This document shows, piece after piece, positions 1 through 8,376 of a stretch of DNA of 64,000 nt. Below the pieces are notes generated by a model. The model was not told the DNA's origin. It saw only the letters and a list, made by a program, of their open reading frames with translations, and ran no database searches. Numbering within the stretch: position 1 is the first letter of the stretch; each line of letters opens with the position of its first letter. The stretch is from positions 3,658,001 through 3,722,000 of the forward strand of contig NZ_CP080998.1 of the NCBI RefSeq assembly GCF_019645835.1. The letters run 5' to 3'. This stretch comes from Mycolicibacterium holsaticum DSM 44478 = JCM 12374 (lineage in GTDB: Bacteria; Actinomycetota; Actinomycetes; Mycobacteriales; Mycobacteriaceae). Both the position numbers and the translations under genes were made by a program.

Positions 1-310
1 CCGCGTAGACGTGCGGGGTGCCCGTCGGTGCGCGGCCGGCGACCCGCCGGTAGAACGCGACCTCGCGCCGATAGCCGCCCAGCATCTCCATGGCGCTGCG
101 TGCCTCGGACTGCGCGGGCAGCTTGACGATGACGCTCGGCGGCAGGCCGTCACCGGTCAGGCGCACCCGGTACAGCAGCGAGGAGAACCCGGTGTCCTGG
201 GCGATCTGCTCGGCGCGCACATCGGTGACCGTCGCGCCGTCGATCGCGGCCGTCAGCCACTGCGCTGTCACACCGTCGATGTCCGACGGCACGTCAACAC
301 CTGAGCTCAT
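1..310 (-). CDS. Phosphotransferase family protein, N-terminal part (truncated by window edge)
   Basis: Only the first 103 codons lie in the window. The ATG at 310 overlaps the TGA of the upstream hydrolase gene (ATGA), so the two are probably translationally coupled. The visible protein has the N-lobe pattern of aminoglycoside/choline-kinase-like phosphotransferases of the ACAD10 or ecdysteroid-kinase type: a FSSLLYRV strand at 42-49, a VIVKLP strand with a likely ATP-binding Lys63, and a REVAFY helix with Glu83. Such proteins phosphorylate small alcohols or are of unknown substrate in mycobacteria. As the last visible gene of the flavin monooxygenase operon it could act on an alcohol released by the preceding enzymes, which is inference. 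The C-lobe with the catalytic Asp is outside the window. Confidence 0.75.
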   Translation of the reverse strand, partial: MSSGVDVPSDIDGVTAQWLTAAIDGATVTDVRAEQIAQDTGFSSLLYRVRLTGDGLPPSVIVKLPAQSEARSAMEMLGGYRREVAFYRRVAGRAPTGTPHVYA

Positions 311-1413
311 ACTCGGCCCGCGGACTCGACGAGCGCACTGAGGAAGCGTTCCGACGCCGACTGCACACCACGCGCGAACAGATGTCCCACATGGCTTCCC
401 GGGTGCCAGTAGAGCTGGCCGCCCCAGCGTTCGTGCAGCGCGAGCGCCGGTTCGCGCCCTGCCATCTGGTCATGCCACGCACCAACGATCAGCCGGCGCT
501 GCGGTGGCGGGGAGGGTGACACGGTGTGGTAATCCACCGCCGACGTCAGCTTCGCCACGACGTCAGACTGCAGCAGCTCGACGGTGTCCCGCACTGACGG
601 ACCCCACCGGCCCAGGTGCCCGGCGATCATCGCGTTGAGCCCGAAGATCGGGGTGTACACCGCGACCGCATCGATGTCCTCGAGGTGGCCGACCAGCGCG
701 GCGACCGGGCTGCCCATCGAAACACCCGACACCGCAACCGCGCTCGCCTGTGGTTGTAGCCAACGCACCAGCGCGCGGACTTCGGACACCACGCGCATCA
801 TGCCCGCGACGTTGGCCAGCGGATCCATGTTGGGATACGGCGGCCAGGTGCTGCGTCGCGCACCGTGGCCGGGCTGGACCGGCAGCGCGATGTTGAACCC
901 GAGCTCGTCGCGGATGCGCCGGGCCCGGGAGAACAACAGATCCAGAGGTTGGCCTTGCCCGGCGCCGTGCACCCACACCAGCCACGGCCGGGTGTCGTCG
1001 CCCTGCCGGCACAGGTGCACCACGGCGGTGGCCGGACCGCCCAGCCCCTCGGCGGCCAGTGTCTGCGGTAGCTGCGGATCGTGTCGAAACGTCATCTGGT
1101 CGTAGCACAGCCGGCCGAAGCGGCGACGCCGAAGTGAGCTGACGCGCAGCGGGTTCGGATCACGGTGGGCGCCCCTCACCCCCAGGCCCGACAACTCGTC
1201 TGCGGCGGCCCGGCACGACTCCGTCAAGCGCTCGAGCTTCGGTGGTGGCGCTGTCAGCGTCATACCGGTCAACGCGAGCTCGTCGAGCAGCACCTCCCCC
1301 AGCCGGCCGACGTCGCGCTCCCGGCCTCCTGAGCCGGCGACCGCCCGGTAGGCCCGCGGCAGCACACCCGCGAAATCGCTGCCGATTCGCCAGGCGCGTT
1401 CAGTGGCCTTCAT
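307..1413 (-). CDS. Alpha/beta hydrolase, esterase-like
   Basis: A 368-aa alpha/beta-hydrolase. It shows an oxyanion-type HGAG at 149-152, a nucleophile elbow GVSMG at 230-234 (Ser232) and a C-terminal GSHVGH with His341 or His344 as candidate catalytic base. No signal peptide is visible, so it should be cytosolic. I chose the ATG at 1413, which overlaps the TGA of the flavin monooxygenase gene by ATGA; the frame stays open further upstream, but that part lies over the monooxygenase gene. Behind a Baeyer-Villiger-type monooxygenase the natural role would be hydrolysis of the ester or lactone it makes. The roughly 130-residue N-terminal region before the hydrolase core is not one I recognise. 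Confidence 0.85.
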   Translation of the reverse strand: MKATERAWRIGSDFAGVLPRAYRAVAGSGGRERDVGRLGEVLLDELALTGMTLTAPPPKLERLTESCRAAADELSGLGVRGAHRDPNPLRVSSLRRRRFGRLCYDQMTFRHDPQLPQTLAAEGLGGPATAVVHLCRQGDDTRPWLVWVHGAGQGQPLDLLFSRARRIRDELGFNIALPVQPGHGARRSTWPPYPNMDPLANVAGMMRVVSEVRALVRWLQPQASAVAVSGVSMGSPVAALVGHLEDIDAVAVYTPIFGLNAMIAGHLGRWGPSVRDTVELLQSDVVAKLTSAVDYHTVSPSPPPQRRLIVGAWHDQMAGREPALALHERWGGQLYWHPGSHVGHLFARGVQSASERFLSALVESAGRV

Positions 1414-3035
1414 GTGAGCTTGAACCCGGTGTAGCCGGCGGCTGCGATCTCGTCGCAGCGCCGCCGGTACTCCGGAATGCCCGCCGTGTATCCCATGTAC
1501 ATCCGCTTCTTGCCTGCCACGTTGGCGCCGTTGTACCACGAGTTGCACGTCGGGTGGACCAGCACCGTCGGGGCGACGAGTTCACTGGTGTGCTCGATCC
1601 ATTCGCGTTGCGCCTCGGGCAGCGCCTCGATCGTGCGGTAGCCGTGGTCGCGCAGATGGGCGATGCAGTCGCCGATCCATTCCACGTGTTGTTCCAGCGC
1701 CGCGACGAAGTTGGTGGCCGGCGCGGGACTTCCCGGTGCCTGCACGATGAACAAGTTGGGAAAGCCGGCGACGGCCAGCCCGAGGTAGGTGAACGGCCCT
1801 TCGGAGGCCCAGAACTCTGCCAGCGACATGCCGTCGCGGCCGCGGATGTCGATGCGGGTGAGCGCACCGGTCATCGCGTCGAAGCCGGTGGCGTAGACGA
1901 TGACGTCGAGTTCGTGGTGGGCGTTTTCGGTGCGGATGCCCGTCGGTGTGATCTCGACGATGGGGTTCTTGCGCAAATCGACCAGCGTCACGTTGTCGCG
2001 GTTGAACGTCTCGTAGTAGCCCTGGTCGATGATCGGCCGTTTACATCCGAACGGGTGGCTGGGCGTCAACGCCGCGGCGGTCTGCGGATCGGTCACGATG
2101 CGCGCGATGGCCTCACCGTAGAGTTCGGCGGCCATCTGGTTGGCCTTGATGTCGAAGAACACGTCACCCCAGCTCAGCGCCCCCAGGACGCCGTGTTCTT
2201 CGACGGCGCGGCGTTTCTCCTCGCGCGAGGCCGAGGTGATCGGCGGTTTGGTCATCATCTCGAACATCACCGAGAACGCAGACAGGCGCGCGGCCCCAAC
2301 GGGGTGTTCGCGCTGGGCCGCGCGGATGTCGCCGTAGTTGGCCTTCATGTCCTCGAGTTCGCCCGGCTCGAACGCCCTGAAGGTCCACGGCAGCGTATAG
2401 GCAGGCGAGCGTTGGAACACGCACAGCTGATCGACCTGCTGGGCCACCACCGGAATCAGTTGCACGCCGGTCGATCCCGTTCCGATCACGCCGACCCGCC
2501 TGCCGGTCAGGTCGACGTCTTCTTTGGGCCAGCGGCCGGTGAAAAGTGACGCTCCGCTGAACGAGTCCATGCCCGGGAAGTTCGGGTCCAGCGGCACGGA
2601 CAGGATGCCGGACGCGGCGACGACGTATCGGGCGAGGAGCGTCTGGCCGGTTTGCGTCTCCACGCACCATGCGGCGGCGTCCTCGTCGAACCGCATGGCG
2701 ACGACCTTGGTGTTGAACCGGATGTCCGAACGAAGGTCGAGGCGGTCGGCGACGAAGTTCAGATACGCCTCGATCTCGGGCTGGGCGGGCATCGTCTCCG
2801 TCCACACCCACTCCTGCTGGATCTCATCGGAGAAGCTGTAGGAGTACTCGATGCTCTCGATGTCGCACCGCGCGCCCGGATACCGGTTGAACAGCCAAGT
2901 GCCGCCGACGTTCTCGGCCTTCTCCAGCACCACGGCACGCACGCCCAGCTCGCGCAGCCGGTGCATTGCGTAGAGGCCCGAGAAGCCCGCGCCGATGACG
3001 ATCGCGTCGAAGTCGACCGAACTGGATGTGGTCAC
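1410..3035 (-). CDS. FAD-dependent monooxygenase, Baeyer-Villiger type with variant fingerprint
   Basis: A 541-aa flavoprotein monooxygenase. An FAD Rossmann motif GAGFSG lies at 15-20, the GGTW signature near 44-47, and an NADPH Rossmann motif GTGSTG at 185-190. The Baeyer-Villiger fingerprint F-x-G-x3-H-x3-W is present at 159-169 except that the histidine is Phe165. Enzymes of this group insert oxygen into ketones to give esters or lactones, using NADPH and O2. I chose the GTG at 3035 because an AGG-rich site lies about 9 nt upstream; a GTG at 3044 is possible but has no such site. A perfect 19-bp palindrome sits 29 bp upstream. It is the first gene of an overlapping operon with a hydrolase and a phosphotransferase-like protein. 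The Phe substitution leaves open whether it is a true Baeyer-Villiger enzyme. Confidence 0.9.
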   Translation of the reverse strand: MTTSSSVDFDAIVIGAGFSGLYAMHRLRELGVRAVVLEKAENVGGTWLFNRYPGARCDIESIEYSYSFSDEIQQEWVWTETMPAQPEIEAYLNFVADRLDLRSDIRFNTKVVAMRFDEDAAAWCVETQTGQTLLARYVVAASGILSVPLDPNFPGMDSFSGASLFTGRWPKEDVDLTGRRVGVIGTGSTGVQLIPVVAQQVDQLCVFQRSPAYTLPWTFRAFEPGELEDMKANYGDIRAAQREHPVGAARLSAFSVMFEMMTKPPITSASREEKRRAVEEHGVLGALSWGDVFFDIKANQMAAELYGEAIARIVTDPQTAAALTPSHPFGCKRPIIDQGYYETFNRDNVTLVDLRKNPIVEITPTGIRTENAHHELDVIVYATGFDAMTGALTRIDIRGRDGMSLAEFWASEGPFTYLGLAVAGFPNLFIVQAPGSPAPATNFVAALEQHVEWIGDCIAHLRDHGYRTIEALPEAQREWIEHTSELVAPTVLVHPTCNSWYNGANVAGKKRMYMGYTAGIPEYRRRCDEIAAAGYTGFKLT

Positions 3036-3064
3036 GGGATGCACCTCACGTAGCGCAGCGGAGT

Positions 3065-3083
3065 TACTGTAACTATTACAGTA
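3065..3083. promoter_or_regulatory. 19-bp palindromic operator, perfect copy (site O1)
   Basis: Reads TACTGTAA-CTA-TTACAGTA, two perfect 8-bp inverted arms with a 3-bp spacer, 29 bp before the monooxygenase start. The same arms recur before most operons up to 37.5 kb, so this is a likely binding site for the TetR proteins encoded at 7681 and 33067. Confidence 0.85.
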
Positions 3084-3148
3084 TTAGCACTGAGTCCGCG
3101 GCGTGGTCGGCAAAACTCCGATGCCGGACGACACGCGCCCCCGGCGAT

Positions 3149-3167
3149 TGCCGAAATATATACAGTA
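3149..3167. promoter_or_regulatory. Degenerate copy of the 19-bp operator (site O2)
   Basis: Reads TGCCGAAA-TAT-ATACAGTA, matching the perfect copy at 5 of 8 and 7 of 8 arm positions, 39 bp before the Rieske oxygenase start. One arm is good and the other weak. The O1 site is 65 bp away in the same divergent promoter region, so both genes may be controlled together. Confidence 0.5.
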
Positions 3168-3206
3168 AGCTCCTCCACTAACTCTGCGGGACAGGAGGCA
3201 GCTCGC

Positions 3207-4205
3207 GTGAAGGTTCCGTTCACCTGGAAGGTCACCGGCTGGTTCATGATCGGCTGGTCGGCCGAGTTTCCCCAGGGCGAGGTCCGCCCGCTGCGCTACT
3301 TCGGCGAGGACCTCGTCGCCTACCGCGATGAATCTGGTGAGCTGCACCTGCTGTCGGCACACTGCCGCCACCTCGGTGCCCACATCGGTCACGGCGGCAA
3401 GGTGGTCGGCGACTGCGTGGAGTGCCCCTTCCACGGCTGGCGCTGGGGACCCGACGGCACCAACCGCTACATCCCCTACCAGCCCGAGCGGCCCAACAAG
3501 GCGTTGCGGCTGCGCGTTTTTCCCGTCCGCGAACAGTACGGCTGTGTCTTCATGTGGCATCAGCCCGACGGCAAGGACCCGCAGTGGCCGCTGCCCGACC
3601 TCTTTCACAAGTTCCCTCAGTTCGACACCGACCCCGACGCGTACTACCGGCCGTATCCGGAGTTCTCCCGCCGCGCCGAGAACGAGCCGGTGCATCCCCA
3701 GATCGTGGCCGAGAACGGCCCGGACAGCGCGCATTTCCACTATGTGCACGGTGCAACGGTCACCCCGGTGTGCCTTCACTGGGAGGCCGTCGACGAGGAG
3801 TGGCGGTTCCTCACCGGCTGGCCCGACGCCCGCAGCGACGACCCGGACAAGATGGCGCTGTACATCCACAGCCACTTCTCCGGGCTCGGGTTCGCCATCA
3901 GTGCGTTCGAGGGTTCGTCGAACCACCGCCTGATCTTCGCCTGCACGCCGGTCGAGGAGGAGCGCTCGAACATGTTCTATTCGATCTGGTGGCCGCGGCT
4001 GCCGGGTGACACCTCCGACGTGCCGCCCGACAACGTGCGCGAACAGGTCGAGCGCCAATTTCTCGGGACGGTGTGGGACGACCTGAACATCTGGCGCTAC
4101 CAGGAGTACGTCGAACGGCCTGCCCTGTCGGCAGTCGACGCCAAACCCTATATGGCGTTGCGGAAATGGGCGGCACAATTTTACGACGTGCCCGCCTCGG
4201 TATGA
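3207..4205 (+). CDS. Rieske non-heme iron oxygenase, KshA-like
   Basis: A 332-aa oxygenase component. The Rieske [2Fe-2S] ligands are Cys53 and His55 (CRH) and Cys73 and His76 (CPFH). The mononuclear-iron region is NGPDSAHFHYVHG, with His176 and His181 spaced as in 3-ketosteroid 9-alpha-hydroxylase (KshA); an acidic third ligand is plausible in the later DDLNIW stretch. The family hydroxylates steroid or other cyclic substrates with electrons from a separate reductase, and no reductase gene is visible here. It is shorter than KshA (about 380 aa), so a steroid substrate is not assured. The GTG start has GGAGG at 3194-3198, 8 nt upstream. Its TGA overlaps the next ATG. Confidence 0.9.
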   Translation: MKVPFTWKVTGWFMIGWSAEFPQGEVRPLRYFGEDLVAYRDESGELHLLSAHCRHLGAHIGHGGKVVGDCVECPFHGWRWGPDGTNRYIPYQPERPNKALRLRVFPVREQYGCVFMWHQPDGKDPQWPLPDLFHKFPQFDTDPDAYYRPYPEFSRRAENEPVHPQIVAENGPDSAHFHYVHGATVTPVCLHWEAVDEEWRFLTGWPDARSDDPDKMALYIHSHFSGLGFAISAFEGSSNHRLIFACTPVEEERSNMFYSIWWPRLPGDTSDVPPDNVREQVERQFLGTVWDDLNIWRYQEYVERPALSAVDAKPYMALRKWAAQFYDVPASV

Positions 4206-4651
4206 GTCCACACCTGGAACCAGAGCAGCTGACCGGCACCGCCGAACACATCCGGGAGTTCGCCAGGATCAAACCGACCGTCGCGGGGCCCGAGCTGGCG
4301 AGGTTCCTGAGCGCGATGCGCCGATTGCAGGACATCGTGGTGGCGACGAACCCCGAGCCCTCGGTGTGGAACGACACCGCCACACTGCTCGAGGACGTCT
4401 GCACCCACCTCGAGGAGCACCGGGCGCCCGCCGGCGTCGCCCCCGCGGGCCGGCCCGACAGCCGCACCGCGTACCTGCACGTCGACTACCGCAGGGTCAC
4501 CCCCATCGACGAGCCGCTGACGGCGCGGGCCTGGATCGACTCCGTCGACGGGCGGAAGCTGTTCCTCAGGGCGACGATGTCGGACTCCGATGGCAACGTA
4601 CTATCCGAGGCCAATGGTCTGATGATCAAGCTGCTCGCCCACCAGCCCTGA
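4202..4651 (+). CDS. Hotdog-fold thioesterase-like protein (PaaI-like)
   Basis: A 149-aa protein whose ATG overlaps the Rieske gene stop by ATGA. The second half (AYLHVDYRRVTPIDEPLTARAW and onward) has the alternating beta-strand pattern of hotdog thioesterases, with a substrate-shaping AWIDSVDGRKLFLRATM strand pair and a final SEANGLMIKL strand. The usual N-terminal HGG motif is not obvious, so catalysis is uncertain. In this operon, before an acyl-CoA synthetase, it may hydrolyse or sequester acyl-CoA intermediates. An in-frame start upstream would run through the Rieske gene and is not credible. Confidence 0.7.
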   Translation: MSPHLEPEQLTGTAEHIREFARIKPTVAGPELARFLSAMRRLQDIVVATNPEPSVWNDTATLLEDVCTHLEEHRAPAGVAPAGRPDSRTAYLHVDYRRVTPIDEPLTARAWIDSVDGRKLFLRATMSDSDGNVLSEANGLMIKLLAHQP

Positions 4652-4659
4652 GAGGCACG

Positions 4660-6342
4660 ATGTCTGATTCGCTCGTTGAGTCCGCGGAGTCCGGCTCCGC
4701 AACCCAGTTCACCGTCCCCGCCGCCGCCGAGGCCGTCGTGGCGTCGATCGGCGATCGCGAGTTCATCATCCAGGGCAACCGGCGTTATACCTACGCACAG
4801 GTGGTGGATCGGGCCAATCGCCTCGCCGCCTACCTGCACGCCCGCGGCCTGGGCTGCCACACCGAACGTTCGGCTCTGCAGGGGCACGAGGTGGGCCAGG
4901 ACCTGCTGGGCATCTACGCCTACAACGGGCCCGAGTACGTCGAGGCGATGCTGGGCTCCTGGCGCGCGCGGGTCGCGCCGTTCAACGTCAACTACCGCTA
5001 CGTCAAGAACGAGCTGCACTACCTGCTGGCCGATTCCGGGGCGACGGCGCTGATCTACCACGCGTCGTTCGCGCCCCGGGTCGCCGAGGTGCTTCCGAAG
5101 CTGCCGAAGCTGCGGGTGCTCATCCAGATCGCCGACGCCTCCGGCAACGACCTCGTGCACGGCGCCGTCGACTACGAGTCGATCGTGTCATCCGGCTCCG
5201 CGCAGCCACCCCCGGTCGAGCCGTCACCTGACGATCTCTACGTGCTCTACACCGGCGGTACCACGGGCATGCCGAAGGGAGTCCTGTGGCGCCAGCACGA
5301 CATCTTCATGACGTCGTTCGGCGGACGCAACATGGCCACCGGCGAGCTGACCACCTCCTATGACGAGATCGCCAAGCGTGTCGCGGAGAATCCGGGCACC
5401 AAGATCTTCACCCTGCCGCCGCTGATGCACGGCGCCGCGCAGTGGGCCGTGATGACAGCTTTGACCACGGGGCAGGCGGTGGTGTTCGCCGAGAATCCGG
5501 CCCGGTTCGACGCCGACGAGGTCGTGCGCACCATCGAGCAGGAGAAGGTGCTCGCGGTACAGGTCGTCGGCGATGCCATGGCCCGACCCCTTGCCGACGC
5601 GATCGAACGCAGTTCGGCCGACCTGTCCTCGATGGCGGTGGTGGCCAACGGCGGTGCGCTGCTCACCCCCACCGGCAAACAGCGCCTCATCGACGTCAAA
5701 CCCGGCCTGATCGTCATGGACGGCGTCGGATCCTCGGAGACGGGCATCCAGATGAACCACATGTCGGCGCCCGGTGCGGTGTCGACCGGCAAGTTCAACG
5801 CGGGCCCGGACACCTTCGTCGCGGCGGAGGATCTCAGCACGATCCTGGAACCGGGCCATGAGGGCATCGGTTGGCTTGCCCAACGCGGTTATGTCCCAAT
5901 GGGTTACAAGGGTGACGCGGAGAAGACAGCCAAGACGTTCCCGGTGATCGACGGCGTGCGCTATTCGATACCCGGCGACCGCGCCCGACATCTGGCCGAC
6001 GGCGGGATCGAACTGCTCGGCCGCGATTCGGTGACGATCAACTCCGGCGGCGAAAAGATCTTCGTCGAAGAGGTCGAGACCGCGCTGCTGTCGCATCCGG
6101 CGGTGGCCGACGTCGTCGTCTCGGGCCGGCCCAGCGAGCGGTGGGGCCAGGAGGTGGTCGCGGTGGTCGCGCTCGTCGCAGGCGCCAGCGCCGACGCGCA
6201 GGAACTCATCGAACACGCAGCCAATTCGATCGCCCGTTACAAGCTGCCCAAGGCCGTCGTCTTCCGGCCGGCGATCGAGCGCAGCCCCGCCGGCAAGGCT
6301 GACTACCGCTGGGCCCGCGAACAGGCGGTCAGCGAAGCCTGA
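4660..6342 (+). CDS. Acyl-CoA synthetase, FadD19-like
   Basis: A 560-aa AMP-forming ligase. The ATP-binding loop TGGTTGMPKG is at 198-207, followed by LWRQHDIF. A GSSETG adenine-binding motif and a C-terminal SPAGKADYRWA carrying the catalytic Lys are present. The pattern closely recalls mycobacterial FadD19, which activates branched steroid side chains. Relative to FadD19 it has an insertion near residues 64-82, which the synthetase at 26498-28102 shares. It activates a carboxylate to its CoA ester in the cytosol. It follows the hotdog gene by 8 nt and ends the operon. Confidence 0.92.
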   Translation: MSDSLVESAESGSATQFTVPAAAEAVVASIGDREFIIQGNRRYTYAQVVDRANRLAAYLHARGLGCHTERSALQGHEVGQDLLGIYAYNGPEYVEAMLGSWRARVAPFNVNYRYVKNELHYLLADSGATALIYHASFAPRVAEVLPKLPKLRVLIQIADASGNDLVHGAVDYESIVSSGSAQPPPVEPSPDDLYVLYTGGTTGMPKGVLWRQHDIFMTSFGGRNMATGELTTSYDEIAKRVAENPGTKIFTLPPLMHGAAQWAVMTALTTGQAVVFAENPARFDADEVVRTIEQEKVLAVQVVGDAMARPLADAIERSSADLSSMAVVANGGALLTPTGKQRLIDVKPGLIVMDGVGSSETGIQMNHMSAPGAVSTGKFNAGPDTFVAAEDLSTILEPGHEGIGWLAQRGYVPMGYKGDAEKTAKTFPVIDGVRYSIPGDRARHLADGGIELLGRDSVTINSGGEKIFVEEVETALLSHPAVADVVVSGRPSERWGQEVVAVVALVAGASADAQELIEHAANSIARYKLPKAVVFRPAIERSPAGKADYRWAREQAVSEA

Positions 6343-6404
6343 GCTGATCGGGAAGGTCGTCCGCTCGCGCCGATGACTGTTTCACGGGTGACGGCGAAGC
6401 CCTA

Positions 6405-6423
6405 TACTGTAAGCTTTACAGTA
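6405..6423. promoter_or_regulatory. 19-bp palindromic operator, perfect copy (site O3)
   Basis: Reads TACTGTAA-GCT-TTACAGTA, both arms perfect, 44 bp before the P450 start. Because the P450 and the TetR gene form one operon, this site would also give autoregulation of that TetR. Confidence 0.85.
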
Positions 6424-6467
6424 CCTGTGGCAGGTTACCTGTCCCGATCGAACGAGGGAGATCAGCC

Positions 6468-7676
6468 GTGGATAGCCCCGTACAGGACGTCACGGTCGAC
6501 GAAACCTTCGACCTGCTTCGCGACCCGTATCCGTTCTTCGCGCAGAAGCGGCGGGAAACCAGCGGCGTGTTCCGCGGCAGCGTCATGGACTGGTCCAAGG
6601 CACCCGAGGCCATGCCGGAAAACCTTTATGCCGCAGTGTCTTTCGATGCAGTCAACCGCGTCTTTCGGGACGGCAAGGTGTTCAACTCACACATCTACGA
6701 CAACACCATCGGCCTGTTCATCGGCCCGACGATTCTGGCGATGGAAGGCAAAAAACACTGGGACCACCGCAACCTGGTGTCCTCGGCATTCAAATCGAAG
6801 TCGTTGGCACGCTGGGAACCCGAGATCGTCCGGCCGGTCGTCACGGCGCTGATCGACGAGTTCATCGACGACGGGCACGCCGACCTGGTGCGAGACTTCA
6901 CGTTCGAGTTTCCGACCCGGGTCATCTCGAAGCTGTTGGGGCTGCCCGAGGATGACCTTCCATGGTTCCGCAAACGAGCCGTCGAACTGATCAGCTACCA
7001 CGTCAAGTACCAGCGCGCATTCGAGGCATCCGCCGCGCTGAAGGACTACTTCCTCACCCAGATCGACCAACGCAGATCTCAACCGACCGAAGACATCATC
7101 GGCGATCTGGTCACCGCCGAGATCGACGGCGAAAAGCTCACCGACGAGGCGATCATCTCCTTCCTGCGGTTATTGCTGCCCGCGGGGCTGGAAACCACAT
7201 ACCGATCCTCGGGAAACCTGCTGTACCTGTTGCTGTCGCACCCCGAGCAGTTCACCGCCGTGCAGCAAGACCGGGAACTGATCGGGGCGGCCATCGAGGA
7301 AGGGCTGCGCTTCGAGACACCGCTGACCACCGTGCAGCGCTACGCCGCCGAGCAGACCGAACTCGAGGGCGTCGACATCCCGCAAGGATCGGTCATCGAC
7401 GTGTGTATCGGATCGGCGAACCGTGACGAAAACCGTTGGGAACGCTCCGAAGAGTTCGACATCTTCCGAGACTGGACGCCGCACATCTCGTTCGCCGCAG
7501 GCGAGCACACCTGCATGGGTCTGCATCTGGCGAGGATGGAAACCCGCGTCGCCCTGGAATGTCTGCTGGATCGACTCACCAACGTCGAACTCGTCACCGA
7601 TGACAACCCGCACATCTGGGGACAACCCTTCCGCTCCCCGACAGCGATCCCGGTGACGTTCGACGCCGCGGAATGA
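6468..7676 (+). CDS. Cytochrome P450 monooxygenase
   Basis: A 402-aa soluble bacterial P450. The I-helix oxygen-activation motif AGLETT is at 239-244, with Glu in place of the usual Asp as in many bacterial P450s. The K-helix ExxR lies in EEGLR, and the haem loop FAAGEHTCMG is at 342-351 with Cys349 as the axial ligand. It hydroxylates an organic substrate with ferredoxin electrons; no ferredoxin gene is adjacent. The GTG start has a GAGGGAGA ribosome site. The TetR gene begins 4 nt after its stop, so enzyme and regulator share a transcript. The family within P450s cannot be named from motifs alone. Confidence 0.93.
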   Translation: MDSPVQDVTVDETFDLLRDPYPFFAQKRRETSGVFRGSVMDWSKAPEAMPENLYAAVSFDAVNRVFRDGKVFNSHIYDNTIGLFIGPTILAMEGKKHWDHRNLVSSAFKSKSLARWEPEIVRPVVTALIDEFIDDGHADLVRDFTFEFPTRVISKLLGLPEDDLPWFRKRAVELISYHVKYQRAFEASAALKDYFLTQIDQRRSQPTEDIIGDLVTAEIDGEKLTDEAIISFLRLLLPAGLETTYRSSGNLLYLLLSHPEQFTAVQQDRELIGAAIEEGLRFETPLTTVQRYAAEQTELEGVDIPQGSVIDVCIGSANRDENRWERSEEFDIFRDWTPHISFAAGEHTCMGLHLARMETRVALECLLDRLTNVELVTDDNPHIWGQPFRSPTAIPVTFDAAE

Positions 7677-7680
7677 TCCC

Positions 7681-8322
7681 GTGGTCAAAACCCCAGCAAC
7701 GCCGAGCAGGAAGCGACGGGACCGCGGTTCGATCAGCGCCGACGAAATCATCAACGGCGCCTTCGAAATCGCCGCGCAGGTCTCGATCGACAATTTGAGC
7801 ATGCCGCAGTTGGCCAAACACCTGGGCGTGGGCGTGACCAGCATCTACTGGTACTTCCGGCGTAAAGACGAGCTGCTCGACGCGATGACCGACCGCGCCT
7901 TGGAGCGATTCGAGTTCACCGCGCCGTCGATCGACGCGTCCAATTGGCGCGCGTCGCTGCGTCAACACGCCCGCACGATGCGACGCCGGTTTCGCGGCGA
8001 CCCCATCATGTGCGACCTCGTTTTGATCCGCGGACAGTTCGGCGCCCGTGCGGTGCACGGTGCGCTGCAGAAGATCGAACAACCGATCGCCGCGCTGGTG
8101 CAGGCCGGCCTCACCCCTGCGCAGGCCGTCGAGATCTACGGGGCGATCTCGGTGCACACCCGGGGTTCGGTGGTGCTCGAGCGGTTGCAGGAGAAGACCG
8201 AGGGCTTTCCCGCTCAGCGGCCCGCCGGCGACCGCTACATCGGTTTCGCCGACGATATCGACTTCGACTACATCCTCGACAGCATCCTGGACCAGGCCGA
8301 GGCGCTCATCGCCGCCGCCTGA
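7681..8322 (+). CDS. TetR-family regulator (paralogue 1), candidate 19-bp-operator repressor
   Basis: A 213-aa TetR regulator. The N-terminal helix-turn-helix occupies roughly residues 20-65 and ends in TSIYWYFRRKDELLDAMTDRAL. This domain is nearly the same as that of the TetR at 33067-33795 (for example LGVGVTSIYWYFR in both), whereas the ligand-binding halves diverge more. It starts at GTG 7681, 4 nt after the P450 stop, downstream of a perfect operator. I infer that it represses genes carrying the 19-bp palindrome and is released by a pathway metabolite, possibly a CoA ester. Binding is not shown by the sequence. Confidence 0.88.
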   Translation: MVKTPATPSRKRRDRGSISADEIINGAFEIAAQVSIDNLSMPQLAKHLGVGVTSIYWYFRRKDELLDAMTDRALERFEFTAPSIDASNWRASLRQHARTMRRRFRGDPIMCDLVLIRGQFGARAVHGALQKIEQPIAALVQAGLTPAQAVEIYGAISVHTRGSVVLERLQEKTEGFPAQRPAGDRYIGFADDIDFDYILDSILDQAEALIAAA

Positions 8323-8327
8323 GCCGC

Positions 8328-8376
8328 GATTTCGGCGCGCTGACGCCCGCTCAGCGTCCGTATCCGCTCCGAAATC
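8328..8376. terminator. Hairpin between convergent TetR and aldehyde dehydrogenase genes
   Basis: Outer arms GATTTCGG (8328-8335) and CCGAAATC (8369-8376) enclose an inner GCTGA/TCAGC stem. It overlaps the last bases of the dehydrogenase gene and lies between converging genes, so it could end transcription in both directions. The outer arms resemble those of the hairpin at 33805-33853. Confidence 0.55.

Noticed and set aside
1242..2549. A 435-codon plus-strand frame opposite the flavin monooxygenase
   Set aside because: Antisense to a gene with clear FAD and NADPH motifs; no ribosome site or recognisable domain.
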